Made by a program: the position numbers and the translations under genes | Assembly: GCA_009103225.1 (NCBI GenBank) | Contig: RHPI01003599.1 | Location: 353,156 to 417,155, forward strand | Reading direction: 5' to 3' | Source of the DNA: Chlorokybus atmophyticus | Taxonomy: Eukaryota > Streptophyta > Chlorokybophyceae > Chlorokybales > Chlorokybaceae | Length of the DNA stretch: 64,000 bases | The notes under the pieces: model-generated | The model's database searches: none | The model's input: the letters and a program-made list of their open reading frames with translations, nothing else | Told to the model about the DNA's origin: nothing | Shown: positions 45,481-56,458 of the stretch, in pieces | Layout of the letters: each line of letters starts with the position of its first letter | Numbering within the stretch: position 1 is the first letter of the stretch

Positions 45481-48400
45481 GTGATGCAGCCTCACTATGA
45501 TGTTGAATGTCCAGCGGCTGGCGTGGAAGCGTTGTTGACGGTTGGCGGCATGTGCGCAACGGCAACGCAAAGCGGTATGGTTCGAGTGCCCGACAAGGCG
45601 AGGCAGCTGTTGGGAGTCATGGCTCTGATCCGTGAGGGCAATGGGCCATGGATGGAGTGCAAGATGCTGGTGGATTGCGGCGCGAACAGCAATTTCATGA
45701 GTCGTGAGGTTGCGCGTCGGCACAAGTGGTTGTCATGGGCAAATGCCGGCTCGGTGGCTCTAGCGGACGGCTATGCGCCAGCAGGAGGAGCTTCCAAGCA
45801 AAGCAAAGAGCTTGAAATGCACGTGGGGATGATGAAGGATCGCCTACGGTTTTGCTGCATCGAGCTGAACAACGGCTTTGATGGCATTTTGGGGCTGCCT
45901 TGGCTTTGGTCACATAACCCCGCCATTGATTGGAGGAAGCGGGTGCTCACTACCCCGGAAGCTGGTGGTGAGGTTTTGATGTGCTTCAATGCTTCAATGC
46001 AAGGCGCGTGTGTGGTTCAAGAGCGTGTGAGCTGCGTCGAGGCTGCTAGCAATGTGCTGCATGCGCGTGACGCGCACGACACGACGGCGCGCCAGCAAGC
46101 TGCACCACAACATGCTTCTAGCTCAAGGGGAGGGGTTCCAGAGCTGGTGTCACAAGTTTCTAAGACCAAGATGGAGCAGATCTGGTCCGGGAACAATGTG
46201 AAGGATGCATGGCTGTGCATGGTGCGTGAGACACCTCCCAAGTCGGACTTGGAGCTGGTCGGCACTGGTTCGGAGAGTTCGAAGGACCCCGAGGTGCAGA
46301 GGTTGCTTGAAGAGTTCAAAGACGTCATGGTGGATGGGCTACCAGCTGGTCTGCCACCCACGCGAAGTGTTGATCACCGTGTGGAACTGATAGAGGGCGT
46401 GCACAAGCCGCCGTACCAACCGGTGTACAAGTTGTCTCCAGCTGAACTCGAAGAGGCGAGGAGCCAAGTCGAGGACGTTCTACAACGTGGGTACATCAGG
46501 CACAGCAAGTCTCCTTACAGTGCACCTATCCTATTTGTACGTAAGAAGAGCGGAGCCTTGCGCATGTGCATCAACTATCGGCCACTCAACAACATCACCA
46601 AGAAGAATGTGTTCCCTTTGCCACGCATTGATGAGTTGTTGGAGCAGCTCGAGGGTGCTGAGTTCTTCTCAAGCTTGGACCTAGCTGGTGGCTACCATCA
46701 GATCCGTGTTGCGCCCGAAGACGTTGAGAAGACGGCTTTCAACACTCGCTATGGCCACTATGAGTGGTTGGTGATGTCCTTTGGCATGACAAATGCTCCG
46801 GCAACCTTTCAAACCTTGATGAATGAGGTCTTTGCTGATCTGATTGGCAAGGGCGTGCTAGTGTACCTCGACGACATCCTTGTGTACACAAAGAGCAAGA
46901 GAGAGCACGTGGCATTGCTACACGAGGTGATGCAGCGTTTACGTACACACAAGTTGTTTGCTCAGCTCAACAAGTGCCGCTTCTTGCTTGAAGAGGTAGA
47001 ATACCTTGGCCACATTGTATCCAAGCAAGGAATCAAGGCAGATCCAAGCAAGCTTGCCGCGGTGCGCGATTGGGCTGCCCCGAAGGACGTGAAGGGTGTC
47101 ATGTCGTTCCTAGGGCTTGCCGGCTACTATCGTAAGTTTGTAAAGGGCTTTTCGCACTTGGCGGCACCATTGACGGCATTGTTGAGGAAGGGGGTGGCTT
47201 GGAGCTGGTCGGAGGCTGCAACAAAGGCATTTTCCGACTTGAAAGAGGCCCTGACATCGGCTCCCGTGCTGCTGCATCCCAACATGCAATTGCCCTTTGT
47301 GGTGGCGTGTGATGCGTCCGACAAGGCTATTGGGGCTGTTTTGCAGCAGGATCACGGCAACGGCTTGCAACCGGTGGCCTATTTCAGCAAGAAGATGAGC
47401 GGGGCTGAGCTCAACTACCCCGTTCATGAGAAGGAATTGCTGGCGCAGGTGCTAGCGCTACGGCAATGGCGTTGTTTCCTTGAAGGCAAGCGGTTCACAC
47501 TTGAGACGGACCACTCGCCATTAAGGTACCTTCAAACGCAGCCTCACCTCTCACGGCGGCAAGCTCGTTGGCTCGAGTTCTTCCAACTCTTCGACTTTGA
47601 AGTGAAGTACAAGCCGGGCTCTTCAAATAAGGTTGCGGACGCATTAAGCCGTCAACTCAACGCGCTTGAAACGGTGGTGCAAGTGCAGCCCAAGTGGCTT
47701 GACCAGATCCGTGCCTTATTGCATGAGGACGCGGTGGGGGAGAAGACCATTGAGGCGTTGGAGAATGGGACTGAACATAGCGGCCTTTGGGCATTGAAGG
47801 ACGGGCTGCTATGGCATGGCGATCGCATGTACATACCCAACATTGCGCACATGCGCGTGGCATTGATGAAGGAAGCGCATGATGTGCCAATGGCTGGTCA
47901 TCAAGGGCTGGAACGGACACTAGCCTTGTTGAAACAGAAATTTTTCTGGTCGGAGATGCATCGTGACGTTAAGGACTATGTGGCATTGTGCGACACTTGT
48001 CAAAGGGTGAAGGCGAGCAATCAACGCGCCAGTGGGCTGCTCCAACCATTGCCGATACCTTTGACGAAGTGGGAGCAAGTTACTCTTGACTTCATCACGG
48101 GGCTGCCACGGACACGTGAAGGGCATGATGCTATCTTGGTGTTTGTGGACAAGACTAGCAAAATGGTGCGATTGGCGCCATGTACGGAGACTTGCACAGC
48201 TCCCGAGGCTGCCAAGTTGTTCATCAAGCATGTGGTGCGCTCTCATGGCCTTCCAAGAAGCATTATCAGTGATAGAGACCCGCGGTTTACTGGCAACTTT
48301 TGGAGAGCTCTCCACGCAACTCTAGGCACGAGCTTGAAGTTCAGCACCGCGTACCACCCTGAAACGGACGGCCAAACGGAGCGCGCCAACCGCGTCATCG

Positions 48401-49164
48401 AAGACATGCTACGGTGCTATGTGAACAGCCGCCAAGACAATTGGGGAGACATGCTGGAGCTGATTGAGTTCACCATTAACAACCACAAGAGTGCAAGCAC
48501 GGGCGTGACACCTTTCCTTATGAACTATGGGCAACATCCATTGACGCCATTGACGGCGTGGGTGCCTAGCATGCAAAGTTCAGATGTGGAGGCCGTGGAC
48601 GGCTTTCTTGAAAGGTGTGCCGACATTACCAAGGCAGCTCGAGAGGCTCTGCTTGTGGCGCAAAACCGGCAAAAGCAATACGCCGATGCGCGTCGCAAGG
48701 ATGTTGTGTTCGAGGAGGGTGACCTTGTAATGCTTTCAACCAAGCATGTGCAGCTGGTCACGGGGGTGCGCAAGCTGAGTGAGCGATGGTTTGGGCCCTT
48801 TAAAGTGATCAAGGTCATCTCGAAGGTGGCCTACAAGCTGGAGCTGCCCAATACCATGCATGTGCACCCTGTTTTTCATGTCTCGCTTCTTAAAGGTTAT
48901 CGAGGGGAGCCACCAGCTCGTCCGCCTCCAGATGTGGTTCGTGAAGGTGAGGCTGAGTGGGAAGTGGAAGCAATTGTCACGGACAAGCTGATCCGAGGCG
49001 TGCGCAAGTATTTGGTGAAGTGGCGTGGCTATCCAATGCACGAGGCGACATACGAGCCCGAGGAGAGCTTTACCAATGCCAAACAGGTCTTGCAAGACTA
49101 CAAGGCCAGAGGAGGCAGTCGTCAGCTTCGAGGACGAAGCTCCCCCGGGGGGGAAGGGGTGTAA
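45478..49164 (+). CDS. pol: Pol polyprotein of the chromovirus (PR-RT-RH-IN-chromodomain)
   Basis: About 1228 aa with no stop or frameshift from 45478; the frame is open upstream to the slippery site, so translation probably begins by frameshifting from gag, not at 45478. Aspartic protease: MLVDCGANSNF near residue 63 (DCGA in place of DSGA). RT: FSSLDLAGGYHQI and VYLDDILVYTKS with the catalytic Asp pair near residue 463. RNase H: VVACDASDKAIGAVL. Integrase: HHCC zinc finger around 47890-48000, then Asp in VTLDFITGLP, Asp in IISDRDPRF and Glu in ETDGQTERANR. C-terminal chromodomain: EAIVTDKLIRGVRKYLVKWR and EATYEPEESF, which in chromoviruses steers integration to modified histones. All catalytic residues are present, so the enzyme may be active. 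Confidence 0.95.
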   Translation: MVMQPHYDVECPAAGVEALLTVGGMCATATQSGMVRVPDKARQLLGVMALIREGNGPWMECKMLVDCGANSNFMSREVARRHKWLSWANAGSVALADGYAPAGGASKQSKELEMHVGMMKDRLRFCCIELNNGFDGILGLPWLWSHNPAIDWRKRVLTTPEAGGEVLMCFNASMQGACVVQERVSCVEAASNVLHARDAHDTTARQQAAPQHASSSRGGVPELVSQVSKTKMEQIWSGNNVKDAWLCMVRETPPKSDLELVGTGSESSKDPEVQRLLEEFKDVMVDGLPAGLPPTRSVDHRVELIEGVHKPPYQPVYKLSPAELEEARSQVEDVLQRGYIRHSKSPYSAPILFVRKKSGALRMCINYRPLNNITKKNVFPLPRIDELLEQLEGAEFFSSLDLAGGYHQIRVAPEDVEKTAFNTRYGHYEWLVMSFGMTNAPATFQTLMNEVFADLIGKGVLVYLDDILVYTKSKREHVALLHEVMQRLRTHKLFAQLNKCRFLLEEVEYLGHIVSKQGIKADPSKLAAVRDWAAPKDVKGVMSFLGLAGYYRKFVKGFSHLAAPLTALLRKGVAWSWSEAATKAFSDLKEALTSAPVLLHPNMQLPFVVACDASDKAIGAVLQQDHGNGLQPVAYFSKKMSGAELNYPVHEKELLAQVLALRQWRCFLEGKRFTLETDHSPLRYLQTQPHLSRRQARWLEFFQLFDFEVKYKPGSSNKVADALSRQLNALETVVQVQPKWLDQIRALLHEDAVGEKTIEALENGTEHSGLWALKDGLLWHGDRMYIPNIAHMRVALMKEAHDVPMAGHQGLERTLALLKQKFFWSEMHRDVKDYVALCDTCQRVKASNQRASGLLQPLPIPLTKWEQVTLDFITGLPRTREGHDAILVFVDKTSKMVRLAPCTETCTAPEAAKLFIKHVVRSHGLPRSIISDRDPRFTGNFWRALHATLGTSLKFSTAYHPETDGQTERANRVIEDMLRCYVNSRQDNWGDMLELIEFTINNHKSASTGVTPFLMNYGQHPLTPLTAWVPSMQSSDVEAVDGFLERCADITKAAREALLVAQNRQKQYADARRKDVVFEEGDLVMLSTKHVQLVTGVRKLSERWFGPFKVIKVISKVAYKLELPNTMHVHPVFHVSLLKGYRGEPPARPPPDVVREGEAEWEVEAIVTDKLIRGVRKYLVKWRGYPMHEATYEPEESFTNAKQVLQDYKARGGSRQLRGRSSPGGEGV

Positions 49165-49799
49165 CAGCCTGGGGCATTTTTTGTATTTTATTGTACATAA
49201 AGTACTTATTTTGCCTTTTTTGCTGGCTTGATGAGGGCTTTTATGAGCTTTATTAAGCCCATGTGGCGCCTGCCCCTGCTGCCGCGCGCGACTCGCCTGC
49301 GACCTGCTCGACAGCAGCTAATTCGGCGACGTGACCCACCTGCCACGCGGTTGTGACACAGCCGCTGACTGGACACGCGCTGTGCAGTGCCAGGTGACGC
49401 GGACTGCACAGTCACAGCCGCCGAAGGCCCAACGCGCGTGGCGGGGAGCCTGCACTTGGACCTGCCTTTAAATTTGGTAGTGAATAATGAAATGCCTGTT
49501 AATTAGGCTATTTCTTCCTAGTGCTTGTATAAATAGAAAAACCCTGTGTAATGCAACCAACTTTGTTTTCTGCTCTCTGCTGTGAGTATGCTGGTGCATG
49601 CTTGAGGGAGTTGTGGTCCAAGGCACACTGCTGCGTTCTTGCTTGGCGTGAGAAGTAGTAGTGTTCGTGTGCGTGGGCGCGCTCGACGCGTGCGTGCGTG
49701 CGCGAGTGAAGGCAAGGTTCCGGTGTGAAGATTGTGCTCAGCTGCACACATGTGTTGTATGACTTGTGTGCTGTGTATGTGAGCACGAGCATCGTTACA
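49160..49799 (+). repeat. 3' LTR of the chromovirus (640 bp)
   Basis: It starts TGTAAC straight after the polypurine tract GGGGGGGAAGGGG and ends GTTACA, giving 6-bp inverted ends. TATAAATAG at about 49528 is a likely promoter TATA box. No second LTR is in the window to compare. Confidence 0.8.
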
Positions 49800-49829
49800 G
49801 TTGTCTTCACGGCATCGGCTGAGTCTGAG

Positions 49830-50383
49830 TGTAACGCGGGGCTTAGCCGACTAAGCCATGGTAGCAAAAGTCGCTACCATGAGAGGTTGTGTATTGCTTA
49901 TTAATGCTTCATAAGCCCTTCTTAGCCTAATCCACATTAACCGGCATTACATTCAACCCGACTTTAACCGCGATTTTACCTGCACATCTTGGCCCTTTAT
50001 GACCGGCAGGACTTGCTCGTGTCCGGTCATGACCAGCCATTACCGGTCATGCCGCGTAGTTTTCCGCGGCGACTTGCCACGTTGCCGCGCGCAGGAGCGA
50101 CCCTGCGCGCCGACTCAATCAGCTTCACCTCACAGCTTATTGTTAACCAATCACACTAACTGCCTTGGATCGTTTCCGACGGTCGCCGAAAATCTACCCA
50201 CTCGCGCGCATCTTGCGCCCGGTGGGATTTGATCCCGCGACCTTTGAAGCTCCGATACCAATGTAACGCGCGGCTTAGCCGACTAAGCCATGGTAGTAAA
50301 AGTCGCTACCATGAGAGGTTGTGTATTGCTTATTAATGCTTCATAAGCCCTTCTTAGCCTATTCCACATTAACCGGCATTACA
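49830..50383 (-). mobile_element. TRIM: terminal-repeat retrotransposon in miniature
   Basis: Two 122-bp direct repeats (49830-49951 and 50262-50383), both TGTAACGCG...CATTACA, differ at three sites and enclose 310 bp with no coding capacity. The 5-bp duplication CTGAG flanks the element (49825-49829 and 50384-50388). Read on the minus strand, TGGTATCGGAGC (50249-50260) follows the upstream LTR after one base and fits a primer site for a tRNA 3' end, close to the initiator-Met form. Hence the minus orientation. It depends on other elements for mobility. Confidence 0.93.
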
Positions 50384-51143
50384 CTGAGGCTTGTACCAGT
50401 GGTTGGGTATTAGTCTTTGGGTGTACTCAGCACATGCCTCCATGCAAAGACTAGCTGGAAGATTATCAACCTCTGTCAAGACCCATCGTTGTCTCTGATT
50501 TGCGAAAAGGTCTGGCATCGCATGCGATTGGCTTTGACAGAGTCAAATTGAGCTGCGTGGTGGATGGCAACACCAAGCATGAGAAACTATAACGAGTTTT
50601 GTATGCTCCTGAGGCTGAAGCTAGTCTTTTTTACGTTCGTGCTGCTGCGCGGGATGGGGCTAAGACTACCCTTGAAGAAGAACACGGAGTTGTCATGCGT
50701 GGTGGCGAGACGCTCGTGTTTGCAAGGAACGTGAGAGGATTGTACATGATAGACCTCAGTCCTGGGTCACACTCTGTGTTGCTGGCTGCTCGGAGGGAGA
50801 GTGCTACTTCGTGGCATAGAAGGCTTGGACACCTAGGTTTTGACAACCTGGCTAAGCTGGTCAGGGATGGTCAAAGGTGTGAAGGTGTCAACTGAGGAGT
50901 TTGCAGCACAAAAGACCAAGCTGTGAGCCCTGTGTTCTAGCCAAACAAACTAGAACACCGTCTCTCGAGTCTAACCGTGTCAGCAAAAGACAGCTGAAGT
51001 TTGTCCACATGGATGTCTGTGGACCTGTCTTTGTGCCTGCAAGGGGAGGTTTCAAGTACTTGTGTACCTTCTTGGACGATTTCAGCAGGATGAGCGTAGT
51101 GGTACCGCTAATCTTAAAGTCAGATGTTGCTGAGATTGCAAAG
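50384..51143 (+). pseudogene. copia-1: protease end, gag-pre-integrase, integrase start
   Basis: TSGWVL...GCTQHM at about 50395-50440 is the protease region, with the catalytic Asp of the usual DSG replaced (LVFG). Then ATSWHRRLGHLGFDNLAKLV (gag-pre-integrase HxxxGH) and CEPCVLAKQ complete the zinc finger, followed by VHMDVCGPV with the first integrase Asp. A TAA near 50590 and a frameshift near 50880 break it. It stops at the solo LTR. Confidence 0.85.
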
Positions 51144-51565
51144 TGTTGAAGGACTAGCATGCACATGTAGCTGAGGCAAGCATGGACACACAGAGACAGA
51201 GCTACCGCCATCAGAGCATACACAAGTCACATTCATCTATTACAAGTTGTCCGCTGGTTTTTATACCAGCCAGTTACATACACGTCTACACTTGCAAGCA
51301 CTGCGTAAGCTATACTCAGCCTTTTAACGCGCTCTAAGCTGCGCTGTCTTTCTTACAACTAGAGCTTTTCAACAAGCTCTTAAACGCCTAATATGAGTAA
51401 GTATATGCGGAGATATGAAGCAGTTAGTAAGGCTCTAGTCTAGAGTCCGGAATCTGGTCCGACGGTGCCTTCTTGTTAAGTCCGGACCTAGCGCTCGTCC
51501 TTACGAACTTCTTCTACTCCTGTGTGGAGGGTCGATGCTGATCGTTTGTAGGAATACTCTCAACA
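51144..51565. mobile_element. Solo LTR (422 bp) inside copia-1
   Basis: TGTTGAAGG...CTCTCAACA with 5-bp inverted ends (TGTTG/CAACA) and a 5-bp target duplication CAAAG at 51139-51143 and 51566-51570. Removing it joins the copia-1 integrase codons without a frame change. It is a recombination relic of a full element; strand is not assigned. Confidence 0.92.
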
Positions 51566-53422
51566 CAAAGAAGATCCTAACCTTCGTAAAGAACCAGTCT
51601 GGGTTGAAGGTTGCTGCAGTCAGGTTTGACAGGGGAGGCGAGGACCTGAATCACCATTTTAAAAAGCTAGTTTGCTGACAAGGGAGTCAAGCATGAAACC
51701 ACAGCACCATATTTGCCTAAACAGAATGGTGCGGCTGAACGTTTGAACAGGACTCTTGTGGAGAAGGCGCGCTCTATGCTGTAAATGCCAAGCTGGGGAA
51801 GGAGTTCTGGTGTGATGCTGTCTTAATCGCAAACTACGTTAGGAACAGATCGCCTATTGAAGCATCTAATTCTAAGAGACCGTGGGAGCTGTTCATTAGA
51901 GATCAGCCTGCTGTTTTGGCATTGAGGGTGTTTGAAAGCACTGCCTATGTCCATGTGCCCAAGGCAAAGAAGATGGATGCAGTAAGCCGAAAGGGAGTTT
52001 TCATTGGGTATGAGGCTAACTTCAAGGCTTGGCGCATTCTGATAGACAACAAGGTGGTAGTCAGCAGAGATGTGGTGTTTGCTAAAGGAGGGAATGAAGA
52101 ACTGGCTGGAGGGTCTGATTTTTCACCAGAATTTGGTCCCCTTGGGTTTGAGTCTGCACCTAGTTCTGAAGGCGGCAGCAAACCCGGCACCACTGCTGAC
52201 ATCTCTAAGCAGAAAAGACCCGCCGGGTCTAGCTCCGCCGCCTCTGGGTCTAACCCCGCTAGTCCTGGGTCTAGGACTAAGACTTGTGAGTCTGGGTTTT
52301 CTGTTGGCTCTGGGCATGGATCCTTAAGAAGGGAGCATTGTTGCTGTAATAGGAAGCAAGGGTCGATTTCGCCTGAAGGTCTGCAATAAGGACTGCAAGA
52401 TCGCCGGTATCCATGGAGTGAAAGAAAGGAACCAAATAGGCTGCCTCCCTCATACCAGGCACTTGCAGTTTATTTTGAGGAGCCCAAGCTAAGTACCTTC
52501 AAGAAAGCTTTGCGTGGTCCCGATGCGGAGATGTAGCAGCGAGCGATGAACGAGGAGGTTGCGTCGCTGCATGAGAACAACACCTGGGAGCTGGAGAAGG
52601 TACTAGCTGGTGTTAAACCAATTTCTATCAAGTGGGTTTACTAGCGGAAGCGTAATGGTTTTGAAAACATTGAGCGGTACAAAGCGCGGCTGGTTGCGAA
52701 AGGCTTTCTACAGCAAGTGGGGGTAAACTACAATGAAGTCTTTGCTCCTGCAGGGAAGCTAGTGACTTTTTGGGCTTTGTTGGCTGTAGTTGCTGCACAT
52801 GATTGATCTGAAACTTCACCACTTGGACATCAAAACTGCGTTCTTGTATGGAGAGCTTAAATAGGAGATCTTTTGTCAGCAACCTAAGGGTTTTGAAAAT
52901 TGAGGTCCAGAGTTTGCTCGCAAACTGAAGAAGGCCTTGTATGGTCTAAAACAGGCGGTAAGAGTCTGGCACATAGGACTGTGCAAAGAACTTGACAAGT
53001 TGGAGTTTGTGGCATCTACTGCAGATGCTAGGCTGTTCAGGCACAAGACCAAGGAGGTCTGGCTACTGGTCTATGTGGATGACATCATAATTGCTGAATA
53101 ACAGCTTGAAGATCTAGAACAGGTTAAGACCAAGCTTGGAGCTGAGTTTGATGTGAGAGATCTTGGAGAGGTTAGGCTATTCTCGAGGATTGTCATTGAG
53201 AGGGACAGAGCTAACAAAATTGTGAAGATCAGTCAACCACCAATGGCTGATGAGCTGGTTGAGAAGTTTGGGCAAGCTGAGGCTAAGCCTAGAACGGTGC
53301 CCATGGCTGTGGGTCTGCACTTGCAGAAGGCTGCTCTTGGAGCTGAGCCTTTGGACAAGCTGAAGTATCCCTACAACCGCCCGCTTGGAAGTCTGCTGTA
53401 CTTGTCTGTGGCATTGAGGCCT
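51566..53422 (+). pseudogene. copia-1: integrase end, RT and RNase H start
   Basis: Integrase continues with KKILTFVKNQSGLK and RPWELFIRD, then FGST-like [38 protein letters not shown] and LLVYVDDIIIAE with the catalytic YVDD kept. At least six stops or frame changes occur (for example near 51676, 51780, 52500 and 53100). It ends at AGGCCT, the target of copia-2, and resumes at 58327. Confidence 0.85.
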
Positions 53423-53927
53423 TGTTAGCATGTCTTGCACACTGCTCAATCCAGTCAGCTTGTAAATTGGCTAAGGCATGAGCCTTAGAGATACTGCTAC
53501 TAGTAAGAGCTGATCAGCTCTTACTATATCGATCAATCATGAGTCTGTAGCAGATATCGAGTCCACTACGCGGAGTACGACCAAGCAGGAGACTCCGGAC
53601 TTGCTCATGAGGCTGGCGCAGCCTGACGCCTTGGGAGAACGGCAAGAACTCCGCGTATACTTAGCCTTAGGAGGCGTGGCTTAGCTTGTTGGAAAGCGTT
53701 GGCTGTAAGCTAGACAACCAAGCTTGCATATTGGCAATCGGCTGAGTATAGCTCACGCGGTGCTTGCTACAGTAGACATGTGTAGTCTGCATGGTATAAA
53801 GGCCAACAGAATTAACAAGTTGTTGGTTCGGGTGAAACCCCTTTGCAAGCCTTGTGTGCACGCCTTGTGTGTATGTTCTGGTGCATGTGTATGCTGTGGT
53901 TGGCCAGCGCTAGCTCAGTGTTCAACA
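53423..53927 (+). repeat. 5' LTR of copia-2
   Basis: 505 bp, TGTTAGCATG to CAACA. Compared with the 3' LTR it differs by scattered substitutions and balanced small indels (for example a GATCAGCTCTTACTAT insertion near 53512, absent at 57916). TATAAAGG near 53795 may be the TATA box. Confidence 0.93.
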
Positions 53928-53940
53928 GGTTATGGGCCCA
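53928..53940 (+). promoter_or_regulatory. copia-2 primer-binding site, initiator tRNA-Met internal type
   Basis: GGTTATGGGCCCA directly after the 5' LTR is complementary to the anticodon region of initiator tRNA-Met (TGGGCCCATAACC includes the CAU anticodon), not to a tRNA 3' end. Drosophila copia is known to use such a half-tRNA primer. Confidence 0.8.
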
Positions 53941-54038
53941 CACTGCTAGTGGTTTAAGAGAGGAGACAGCGCTACAACTAGTGGAAAAGCTGAGCGGAAC
54001 TGCTACTTGCAGAAGACCTCTGACGAAGGCGTGACAAG

Positions 54039-54800
54039 ATGGCAGAAGACGAAGGCTCCAACGTCAGGTTGTCGGTGGCACCTCTGGACCTGGAGAACTA
54101 CAGCACATGGAGCATAAAGATGAAGGCCCCTTTGAAGCACAAGGGTTTGTTGAAGTATGCCAATCCCAACGGTGACGCACCTGTAGAGGGTACGCAGAGT
54201 GTGTCGTTGGAGAAGAGTGAAAAGGCACTTGCATTGCTATGCTTGAACGCGAAGGATCGCCATCTTGTAATGCTCGATGAGTGTGAGCATGCCCAAAAAA
54301 CGTGGTAAAAGCTGGCAGACACATTCAAAGCAAGCAACAATGCAAGGAAGCTGCAGCTGAGAAGGCAGCTGAACGCGCTGAAGAAGGAGTCGGCGGAGCC
54401 TATCTCCAAGTACGCCAGACGAGCAAGGGAGCTGTGGAAAGACCTCACTTCGATAGGCCACGAGGTGAAGGAGGTGGAGCTGGTTTGGGCTATCCTCTCC
54501 GGTCTTCCTAAGGAGTACGACATGGTGGTGACCGTGCTTGAGACGCAAAGGGAAGAACTCAAGCTCAGTGTGATGCTGCCCATGCTGTTTCAACAAGAAG
54601 AGAAGACATGCAGGAGAAGGGATGAAGCAGATTCGGTGGCGTTTGCTGCTTCAAGCTTAAAGAAAGGAAGTCAGGGTGGAGGAGGAGGCTCGTACAATGG
54701 TGGCAACAGGAAGGGGAAGGACTACAGAAAGACCCTCAAGTGTCCTCATTGTGGGAAGAAGGGCCACTTCAAGATGGACCGGTGGGCCGGTGGTTAGCGG
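54039..54800 (+). pseudogene. copia-2 gag, interrupted by a stop
   Basis: ATG at 54039 opens a UBN2-type copia gag (LENYSTWSIKMKAPLKHKGL). A TAA at 54306 interrupts it, after which the same frame continues (EFISKYARRAREL-like and VWAILSGLPKEYDM). The zinc knuckle CPHCGKKGHFKMD lacks the last Cys, which is Arg here. The frame closes near 54797; pol continues in another frame. Confidence 0.85.
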
Positions 54801-56458
54801 AGCAAGTGAAGGCGAAGGGTGGCGGACACGACAACAAGGGTGAGAAACCCATGGCGTTTACAGCTGCATCGTCAAGATCTGCTACTGCTTGGGTGCTGAA
54901 CGCCGGGTTTAACAAGCATCTCACCTTTGACAAAGAGCAGTTTCAGAGCTACAGGCTTATTGACAAACCTGTCATGGTCACATTTGGGAGCAGTGAGGAA
55001 GCAGCCATTGGCATGGGGGACGTCCACCTCAACTGCAGTGTTGACGGAGCTGAGAGGCAAGTGTGCTTGCGCAATGTGTTACATGTTCCCCGAGCAGTTG
55101 TTGGTCTAATCTTAGTGCGTACTGCTGCAAGAGCTGGGGCTAGGACTGTATTTGAGGGAGACAATGGGCGTGTATTAGTAGATGGGGTCGTGTACATGAC
55201 TGCCAAAGATTATGGAGGAGGAGAGTACCATGTGAAGCTTGCTGGAGTGCAAGCGTATATTGCATCGACCAAAGAGTCCGCAGCGCTGTGGCATCGACCA
55301 TTTGGACATCTCGACTACGATAGCCTCACCAGGCTAGTGAAGGAAGACATGGTGGATGGCATCAACGTCAAGCCGGAGGAGTTCAAAACTATGCAAGAGG
55401 TGTTGTGTGAACCCTGTGTGCTGGCGAAGCAACGAAGACTGCCATTCCAAGCATTACAGAGTGTGATAACCAAGCCTCTTCAACTGCTGAAAAAGGTACT
55501 CACCCTGATGGAGAGACAGTTAGAAGAGAAGGTGGTGACAGTGCGGTCGGATATAGGTGGAGAACACATCAGCAAGGAGCTGAACACCTGGTTGGCCGAG
55601 CACGGGATTACGCACCAATACACGGCACCCTACACCCCGCAGCAGAACGGAGCAGCTGAGAGGCTGAAAAGAACCCTGTTGGAGAAAGTCAGAGCAATGC
55701 TGGTGGACGCAAAAATGCAAGACCATAGGTGGGGAGATGCATTGCTTATTGCAGCGTATGTTCGCAATTGCTCACCGGAAGCATCTCAAGCAAAGGCACC
55801 GTGGGAGCTTTTCACCAAGCAAAGGCCAGACGTCTCTATGTTGAGGGTTTTCGGCTCTACAGCGTATGTTTTCATCCCCAAGCAACTGCAAAAGAAGCTG
55901 GCGCTCAAGAGCAATAAGGGCGTGTTTATTGGCTATGAGTTCAACTCAAAGGCCTACCGCGTGCTGCTAGAAGACAACAAGGTGGTGGTGAGCAGGGATG
56001 TGATGTTTATGGAGGAAGGCATCACAGGTGATGTTCCGGAGGTTGTTGTTGTTGAGGAGGAGGAGAACCCCCACATGGAGGAGTCACCAATCAACAATAT
56101 TCCGCACCCTGAGGACCCAACTACAGATACCAAATATCAGTCTCAGCAACAAGCATCAGAGGAAGAAGCTGTGGAGGTCCAAGAGGAGCCCAGGTACATG
56201 CTGAGGAGCACGAGACCTGAGGAAGGACGCTTCAAAAGCTTGGCAGCATTAACCAAGGAGGAGGAGCCTACCACATATGAGGAGGCAATGACAGCCCCAG
56301 ACACAGAGCTATGGCAGCATGCAATGGACGAGGAGATAGCATCCTTGCACGCCAACGGCACATGGAGGCTGGAGAAGGTCCCACTTGAAGTGAAGCCCTT
56401 ACCGGTGAAGTGGGTGTGCAAGATCAAGCGCGATGGGCAAGGCCGCATCGAGAGATAA
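54740..56458 (+). pseudogene. copia-2 protease and integrase, internally deleted
   Basis: One long open frame of about 570 codons. Protease region: ATAWVLNAGFNKHLTFD, with the DSG Asp changed to Asn. The gag-pre-integrase LWHRPFGHLDYDSL and CEPCVLAKQRR follow. Between ITKPLQLL and KKVLTLMERQ the part bearing the first catalytic Asp (compare VHMDVCGPV in copia-1) is missing, though the later YTPQQNGAAERLKR with its Glu is intact. It stops at TAA 56456 in the RT start. Confidence 0.88.

Larger units (their letters stand above)
44411..49799 (+). mobile_element. Ty3/gypsy chromovirus, lacking its 5' LTR
   Basis: Order gag - protease - RT - RNase H - integrase - chromodomain - polypurine tract - 3' LTR. 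The long uninterrupted pol frame suggests a young copy. No 5' LTR or primer site is found upstream of gag, where a gene fragment lies instead. On the right the LTR ends in GTTACA and copia-1 coding sequence resumes at once, so the element is inserted in copia-1. Confidence 0.9.

Noticed and set aside
50221-50262. A tRNA gene at the TRIM end
   Set aside because: Only a T-arm-like stretch and a primer-site complement are seen; no acceptor, D or anticodon arms fit, and the position equals a primer-binding site.
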